From assembly GCF_012927205.1 (NCBI RefSeq), contig NZ_JABBGC010000001.1, forward strand, positions 434,001 to 498,000: a DNA stretch of 64,000 nucleotides, given 5' to 3'. Source of the stretch: Chitinophaga fulva (GTDB taxonomy: Bacteria; Bacteroidota; Bacteroidia; Chitinophagales; Chitinophagaceae). Below are positions 59,742 to 64,000 of this stretch, piece by piece. Positions within the stretch are counted from its first letter, which is position 1, and every line of letters begins with the position of its first letter. The notes below the pieces were generated by a model, which saw only the letters and a list, made by a program, of their open reading frames with translations, was not told where the DNA came from and made no database searches. A program made the position numbers and the translations under genes.

Positions 59742-59866
59742 TATTATTTGTAAAATGCATTACCGGTCACGCTATTTGTGTCGTATCAAGATTCAATAGT
59801 CGTGTCTTTAATGGTTATTTTGAGGGAAAAGAAGGAGCCTGATCTTTATCAGGCTCTGTTTTTTTA
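59742..59866 (+). ncRNA. Candidate small RNA upstream of the carB terminator region
   Basis: The 370-base gap between comEC and carB starts has no reading frame. A near-consensus -7 box (TA-N3-TTTG, 59742-59750) points rightward, and a textbook intrinsic terminator ends the stretch: GAGCCTGAT (59835-59843) pairs with ATCAGGCTC (59848-59856), then T7. No upstream plus-strand gene explains this terminator, because comEC and carB both run leftward. A transcript of about 110 nt is predicted; no known family recognised. Confidence 0.4.
59835..59866 (+). terminator. Orphan intrinsic terminator
   Basis: Nine-bp perfect stem with CTTT loop followed by TG and seven T residues. It points rightward with no annotated plus-strand gene before it. 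Confidence 0.8.
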
Positions 59867-59895
59867 TAACTGTCACATATTAAAAGATAAAACAA

Positions 59896-59928
59896 AAAAG
59901 CCCGTCAGCATTATACTGACGGGCTTTT
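59896..59928. terminator. Bidirectional terminator after carB
   Basis: AAAAGCCCGTCAG (59896-59908) pairs with CTGACGGGCTTTT (59916-59928); loop CATTATA. It is 22 bases past the carB stop. Confidence 0.88.
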
Positions 59929-59949
59929 GTTTTTATGGTGCGACCTGTT

Positions 59950-62766
59950 TTATTTAGACAGGTACATGCTCTTCTCTTTATACAACTGACGGAAGTAAGG
60001 GTCCCTCAGGTCTTTGATAAAGCGGATGGCTTCACCGGTGGACTTCATTTCAGGCCCCAGCTCTTTGTTTACGCCCGGGAATTTATTGAAGGAGAATACT
60101 GGTTCTTTGATGGCAAAGCCGGTCAGTTTCTTTTCAATTTTGAAGTCCTTCAGTTTCTTATCTCCGATCATCACTTTGGTAGCGATGTTCAGGTAAGGCA
60201 CCTGGTAAGCTTTGGCAATGAACGGTGTAGTACGGGAAGCACGTGGGTTGGCTTCAATTACATATACCTGTCCGCCTTTAATCGCAAACTGGATATTGAT
60301 CAAACCACGGATATTCAGTGCACGGGCAATCTTCTCCGCGTAGTATTCCATGGTAGTCACTTCAATCGGTGTAAGGTTGAAGGCCGGCAGCAGCGCATGG
60401 CTGTCACCACTGTGGATACCAGCAGGCTCAATATGCTCCATCACGCCCATTACGTGGAAGTCTGTACCATCAAAGATACCGTCAATTTCAGCCTCCTGAC
60501 AACGGTCCAGGAAGTGGTCAATCAGGATCTTGTTGCCCGGCAGGTGACGCAGCAGGCTCAATACTGACTGTTCCAGTTCTTCTTCGTTGATCACGATACG
60601 CATACGTTGACCACCCAATACATAAGACGGACGTACCAGTACCGGGTAACCTACTTCTTTCGCTACTTCAATCGCGTCATCTGTATTGTAGGCGGTACCA
60701 TATTTCGGATAAGGAATACCCAGATCTTTCAGCATATCGGAGAAACGGCCACGGTCTTCCGCGATGTCCATGTTATCGAAGGAAGTACCAATGATCTTAA
60801 CACCTTTTTCTTCCAGTCGTTTCGCCAGTTTCAGCGCTGTCTGACCACCCAGCTGAACAATCACCCCTTCTGGTTTTTCCAGCTCGATGATTTCCCACAG
60901 GTGTTCCCAGAATACCGGCTCGAAGTACAGCTTGTCCGCCATATCAAAGTCGGTAGACACGGTTTCAGGGTTACAGTTTACCATGATTGCTTCGTAGCCG
61001 CAATCCTGGATAGCCTGCAGACCATGGGTACAGCAGTAGTCAAACTCAATACCCTGACCAATCCTGTTCGGACCGGAACCCAGTACGATGATTTTTTTGC
61101 GGTCGGTTACCTTGCTTTCGTTTTCAGTATCGAAAGTAGAATAGAAGTACGGCGTTTTTGCTTCAAACTCAGCACTGCAGGTATCTACCATTTTATAGGT
61201 ACGTACTATGCCGTTGGATTTTCTCTTCTCGTATACTTCCTCTTCTTCACAGTTACCGAAGATAACAGCCAGCTGAGCATCGGAGAAGCCCATCTTTTTA
61301 GCATCTTTCAGCATGTCAACCGGAACGCTTTGCAGATCATGCTCACCCAGTTGTTTTTCCAGATTCACGATATCCTGTATCTGGTGCAGGAACCAGCGGT
61401 CGATGTAAGTCTGCTGGTGGATATGTTTTACAGAAGCGCCAGCCATCAGGGCATCTTTAATACGGAAGATGCGGTCCCAGGTTGGACGTTTCAGTTTTTC
61501 GATGAGTTGTTCAGATTTCATCAGCGACTTGCCATAGTAGCCGAGGCCGAGCGCATCGTTTTCGAGGCTCTGGCAGGCTTTCTGCAAGGCTTCAGGGAAA
61601 GTACGGCCGATAGACATTACTTCACCTACTGACTTCATCTGGAGCCCCAGTGTGTCGTCTGCGCCTTTGAATTTATCGAAGTTCCAGCGGGGCATTTTTA
61701 CGATCACATAGTCCAGTGCCGGTTCAAAGAAAGCGGAAGTGGTTTTGGTGATCTGGTTTTCCAGCTCGTCGAGCGAATAACCGATAGCCAGCTTGGCGGC
61801 GATTTTCGCAATCGGATAACCGGTTGCTTTGGATGCCAGTGCGGAAGAGCGGCTCACGCGCGGGTTGATTTCAATCGCGATCAGTTCTTCAGTTTCGGGA
61901 TTGAGGGAGAACTGTACGTTACAACCACCGGCGAAGTTGCCCAGGTCGCGCATCATCATCATGGCTTTGTTACGCATGTCCTGGAAAGCGGTATCGCTCA
62001 GGGTCATGGCAGGTGCCACGGTGATGGAGTCACCTGTATGGATACCCATCGGGTCCAGGTTTTCCACCGTACAGATGATCACTACGTTGTCATTTTTATC
62101 ACGCAGCAGTTCCAGTTCGTATTCCTTCCAGCCTAACACTGCCTTTTCCACCAGTACTTCGTGGATAGGCGAAGCTTTCAGGCCACGGTCCAGTGCTTCG
62201 TCCAGCTCGTCTTTGCTGTGTACGAAACCGCCACCGGTGCCACCGAGGGTGAAAGAAGGACGGATTACCAGCGGGAAGCCGATTTCCTGTGCAAACTCTT
62301 TCCCTTCCAGGAAGGAGTTGGCCGTTCTTGCAGGTGCTACCGGGATACCGATCTGAATCATCCACTGACGGAACTGTTCGCGGTCTTCCGCTTTGTCAAT
62401 CGCTTTAATGTCTACCCCGATCAGGCGAACATTATACTTCTCCCAAACTCCCAGCTCATCTACCTCTTTACAAAGGTTCAGTGCTGTTTGACCACCCATG
62501 GTAGGTAATACGGCATCAATCTGGTTTTCTTCCAGAATCTGCTCAATGCTTTCCACGGTTAATGGGAGCAAATAAACCTTATCGGCCATCATAGGGTCCG
62601 TCATGATGGTAGCCGGGTTGGAATTAATCAAAATCACTTTAATTCCTTCTTCCCGCAACGAACGTGCTGCCTGGGAACCAGAATAGTCAAATTCGCAAGC
62701 CTGACCAATAATAATGGGACCAGATCCGATAATGAGGACAGATTTGATAGATGAGTCTTTTGGCAT
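59950..62766 (-). CDS. carB: Carbamoyl-phosphate synthase large subunit without the allosteric domain
   Basis: 938 residues. Two ATP-grasp halves are complete: 'LIIGSGPIIIGQACEFDYSG' and 'RPSFTLGGTGGGFVHSKDEL' in the first, 'VLGSGPNRIGQGIEFDYCC' and 'LVRPSYVLGGQRMRIV' in the second, with the oligomerisation region between. It makes carbamoyl phosphate for pyrimidine and arginine synthesis with CarA, not seen here. E. coli CarB has about 1073 residues; this chain stops near position 936 of that enzyme ('REQLYKEKSMYLSK'-like end), so the MGS-like domain that binds UMP and ornithine is missing. No frameshift is visible, so this is probably the lineage form. Confidence 0.95.
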   Translation of the reverse strand: MPKDSSIKSVLIIGSGPIIIGQACEFDYSGSQAARSLREEGIKVILINSNPATIMTDPMMADKVYLLPLTVESIEQILEENQIDAVLPTMGGQTALNLCKEVDELGVWEKYNVRLIGVDIKAIDKAEDREQFRQWMIQIGIPVAPARTANSFLEGKEFAQEIGFPLVIRPSFTLGGTGGGFVHSKDELDEALDRGLKASPIHEVLVEKAVLGWKEYELELLRDKNDNVVIICTVENLDPMGIHTGDSITVAPAMTLSDTAFQDMRNKAMMMMRDLGNFAGGCNVQFSLNPETEELIAIEINPRVSRSSALASKATGYPIAKIAAKLAIGYSLDELENQITKTTSAFFEPALDYVIVKMPRWNFDKFKGADDTLGLQMKSVGEVMSIGRTFPEALQKACQSLENDALGLGYYGKSLMKSEQLIEKLKRPTWDRIFRIKDALMAGASVKHIHQQTYIDRWFLHQIQDIVNLEKQLGEHDLQSVPVDMLKDAKKMGFSDAQLAVIFGNCEEEEVYEKRKSNGIVRTYKMVDTCSAEFEAKTPYFYSTFDTENESKVTDRKKIIVLGSGPNRIGQGIEFDYCCTHGLQAIQDCGYEAIMVNCNPETVSTDFDMADKLYFEPVFWEHLWEIIELEKPEGVIVQLGGQTALKLAKRLEEKGVKIIGTSFDNMDIAEDRGRFSDMLKDLGIPYPKYGTAYNTDDAIEVAKEVGYPVLVRPSYVLGGQRMRIVINEEELEQSVLSLLRHLPGNKILIDHFLDRCQEAEIDGIFDGTDFHVMGVMEHIEPAGIHSGDSHALLPAFNLTPIEVTTMEYYAEKIARALNIRGLINIQFAIKGGQVYVIEANPRASRTTPFIAKAYQVPYLNIATKVMIGDKKLKDFKIEKKLTGFAIKEPVFSFNKFPGVNKELGPEMKSTGEAIRFIKDLRDPYFRQLYKEKSMYLSK

Positions 62767-63007
62767 TTTTGTAATCTATTGAAAATGAAAAACCACATTG
62801 ATTTTAATGCCGTACGAGGGACCAAAAAAATCGTGCAAAGTTACGTCATTTGAAATTTAATAATGGAATTAAATTTCATTTTTTACGAAAGAATTTTCCA
62901 GAGCAGATGATAGAAAGCTTTTTTTACATACAATATTTGTTTTATAAAACACTACGGCAGAGGCGGATTTCAGGAGAAACACGGCCCCGGTTTTTCCGTA
63001 CAAATAC
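62767..63007. other. Divergent promoter region between carB and the peptide gene
   Basis: A 386-base gap in total. The 63-codon plus-strand frame at 62850 has no family resemblance and is AT-driven, so I leave it out. carB and peptide promoters are listed separately. Confidence 0.4.
62836..62843 (-). promoter_or_regulatory. TAACTTTG -7 box upstream of carB
   Basis: A perfect TAnnTTTG on the minus strand 70 bases before the carB ATG, the same octamer as at HU and purH. No -33 TTTG is obvious. Confidence 0.45.
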
Positions 63008-63040
63008 GTTGCGCTTTCATAGGAGAATATCCTACCTTTA
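63008..63040 (+). promoter_or_regulatory. Candidate promoter of the peptide/DUF692 operon
   Basis: GTTG (63008-63011), 21 bases, then TACCTTTA (63033-63040). This is one mismatch in each box from the Bacteroidota TTTG-N19-21-TAnnTTTG consensus, with legal spacing. The predicted start near 63047 gives a leader of roughly 105 bases. Confidence 0.4.
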
Positions 63041-63100
63041 GATCCTCTTAGTACATCAACCCCAAATGACCGGCAATCGATCGAGCAGCTTTTCTTTCAG

Positions 63101-63128
63101 TTTATATCTGTCATTTTATATCTATCAT
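63101..63128 (+). repeat. Tandem 14-bp repeat in the peptide leader
   Basis: TTTATATCTGTCAT and TTTATATCTATCAT (one difference) abut perfectly, 24 bases before the peptide ATG. The repeat could be an RNA- or protein-binding site or replication slippage. Confidence 0.6.
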
Positions 63129-63152
63129 TTATCACCCCAAAAACCACATGTC

Positions 63153-63392
63153 ATGCGTACAGCAGAAGTTCACTATGGATCTGATGGCCAGGTAAACCTT
63201 ACCGTGCCCAAAGGCACCAAGATGGCCGATATCGCCAAATTACAGGAAATGGTGATTGCAAAAATTAACCCCCGTGGCTGTCAGGCTTGCCTGTCCGGCG
63301 TCCACTTCAACATCCGGGAAGAACTGGAACATGTTATGAAAGTAGACCTCGACAAAATGGCTGCCATCAAGGGAACCACTATTGGCCACTAA
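63153..63392 (+). CDS. 79-residue peptide with central GCxxC motif, candidate RiPP precursor
   Basis: ATG at 63153; an earlier in-frame start at 63066 would add a leader-like hydrophobic stretch but lies over the tandem repeat and close to the promoter. The peptide has no signal sequence. Residues 15-38 look like a strand plus helix ('NLTVPKGTKMADIAKLQEMV'); 'NPRGCQACLSGVHFNIREE' (39-57) contains its only cysteines, 43 and 46, and residues 56-79 are helical then basic. It is not a known family to me. It is followed by a strong hairpin and then a DUF692 gene on the same strand. DUF692 enzymes modify Cys residues of small co-encoded peptides, so this is probably the substrate. Confidence 0.75.
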   Translation: MRTAEVHYGSDGQVNLTVPKGTKMADIAKLQEMVIAKINPRGCQACLSGVHFNIREELEHVMKVDLDKMAAIKGTTIGH

Positions 63393-63401
63393 CGTATCAC
63401 C

Positions 63402-63427
63402 GCCCCGCTCTCCGGAGCGGGGCCTTT
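63402..63427 (+). terminator. Strong hairpin between peptide and DUF692 genes
   Basis: GCCCCGCTC (63402-63410) and GAGCGGGGC (63415-63423) form a 9-bp GC-rich stem with a TCCG tetraloop, followed by CTTTT. It sits 10 bases past the peptide stop and 15 bases before the enzyme ATG, so it can attenuate or stabilise the upstream message. Confidence 0.75.
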
Positions 63428-63442
63428 TAAACACTGCTCACC

Positions 63443-64000
63443 ATGTGTCCTGTTACACTTACCGGCCATGCCAGCCGGCTATACGAAAAAACCATCCCCC
63501 GGCTGGGCGTAGGCTTGTTGTATAATCCTTCCCTGGAACTGTATCTCGACAGCCAACCCTCCTGCTGCGATTATGTGGAAATCATCCCCGACATGTTCTG
63601 GTCAGATCTTGGCAACAGCCACCCTGGCCGCTTTGAAGAAATCGACAGCTGGATGGCCGTGCTCCATAAACTCGCTGACAAATATCCGCTCACTGCTCAC
63701 AATATCTCTTATTCACTGGGCAGCGCCGGCATCTTTGATATGGCCTATCTCCACAAAATGGAAGAATGGCACCAACGCTATTCTTTTGTATGGCATAGCG
63801 ACCACCTCTCTTTTGTGAAAGTACACGATGAACACGAACAGGAACGCAATGCCGGCATGGCCGTACCCGTACCATACGACTACGAAGTGCTGAATATGAT
63901 CGATGGCCGCATCAACGCCATCAGTCGTAGTATCAGAGCCCCTTTCCTCGTAGAGAACAACGTCTACTTTATTGACCTGCCCGATCAGGAACTTTCTGAA
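63443..64000 (+). CDS. DUF692 (MNIO) family iron enzyme, N-terminal part (window edge)
   Basis: 186 codons, open to the last base, so at least 100 residues are missing (family about 280). ATG 63443 begins 'CPVTLTGHASRLYEKTIPRLG', then 'GVGLLYNP' and TIM-barrel strands with expected metal ligands: Glu46 ('YVEIIP'), His86 ('LTAHNISYSLGSAG'), Asp120-His121 ('HSDHLSF') and Glu171-Asn172 ('LVENN'). DUF692 proteins (MbnB, TglH, ChrH) are multinuclear non-heme iron oxidases acting on Cys in RiPP precursors. The 79-residue GCxxC peptide encoded 50 bases upstream is the likely substrate. A partner protein, which these enzymes usually need, may lie beyond the edge. Confidence 0.9.
   Translation, partial: MCPVTLTGHASRLYEKTIPRLGVGLLYNPSLELYLDSQPSCCDYVEIIPDMFWSDLGNSHPGRFEEIDSWMAVLHKLADKYPLTAHNISYSLGSAGIFDMAYLHKMEEWHQRYSFVWHSDHLSFVKVHDEHEQERNAGMAVPVPYDYEVLNMIDGRINAISRSIRAPFLVENNVYFIDLPDQELSE

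Noticed and set aside
60607..61632. 341-codon open frame on the plus strand
   Set aside because: Antisense to carB, with no recognisable domain.
59950..62766. Frameshift or truncation of carB by sequencing error
   Set aside because: The stop is followed at once by a good terminator, and no MGS-domain coding remains in any frame downstream.
62850..63041. 63-codon open frame between carB and the peptide gene
   Set aside because: AT-driven composition rich in Phe/Arg/Tyr, no ribosome site, and it overlaps both candidate promoters.
1..64000. tRNA or rRNA genes, CRISPR arrays, insertion sequences
   Set aside because: No T-loop-like GTTCGA motifs in a cloverleaf context, no regularly spaced repeats and no transposase or integrase reading frame were found by eye.

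Overview
The window looks like chromosomal DNA of a Bacteroidota bacterium, most likely a Chitinophaga-like member of the Chitinophagaceae. This is an inference. It rests on the mutY-ssb-gldE-gldD gliding/house-keeping block, an NHEJ Ku/LigD pair, long ~800-residue FtsX/MacB-type permeases, an AURKAIP1/COX24-type mini-protein, a SusC-plug-like motif, TAnnTTTG-type -7 promoter boxes and weak Shine-Dalgarno signals. I see no rRNA, tRNA, CRISPR array, transposase, integrase or prophage gene.

Layout. 1-2351: start of ligD and all of ku (overlapping by ATGA), a small conserved protein, a ferritin-like DUF892 stress protein and a small Pro/Glu-rich ORF. 2673-10333: a signalling island with a CHASE3 histidine kinase, a REC-PAS-histidine kinase, a low-affinity iron permease-like protein, an NtrC-type regulator and a single-domain response regulator. 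The last overlaps the end of a glycosyltransferase fused to an (alpha/alpha) toroid-like domain. 10914-12236: an unknown 92-residue protein and gpsA. 12348-30152: a 17.8-kb minus-strand run of two membrane-fusion adaptors, one TolC-like protein, two ABC ATPases and five full-length MacB/FtsX permeases. The divergent pair 30366-33094 encodes a sigma-54 response regulator and its kinase. The gap between them holds a sigma-54-like promoter and two dyads exactly 21 bp apart, so the pair probably controls the transport operon.

33143-41544 is metabolic and envelope house-keeping: lysoplasmalogenase, nadB, a LpxL-like acyltransferase, BON/LysM and BON proteins, a persulfide-dioxygenase-like MBL/rhodanese protein with an ArsR regulator, tsaB, a 3HCDH-like protein and ridA. 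41605-46688 carries an L,D-transpeptidase, an RNase E/G, the 31-residue COX24-type protein, a TPR protein and HU. 46908-52894 is mutY, ssb, gldE, gldD, a DUF3109 protein and lutB. 52900-54721 is an ECF sigma factor with a membrane protein that combines an anti-sigma-like N-terminus, a SusC-plug-like segment and a TonB C-terminal domain. 54832-62766 is purH, a secreted tail-fibre-like protein, comEC and a short carB, with a possible small RNA before carB.

The most interesting locus is at the right edge (63008-64000). A 79-residue peptide with a central GCxxC motif is followed, after a strong terminator-like hairpin, by the start of a DUF692 (multinuclear non-heme iron oxidase, MNIO) gene that runs off the window. 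This is the usual layout of a RiPP precursor and its modifying enzyme, and I do not recognise this precursor type.
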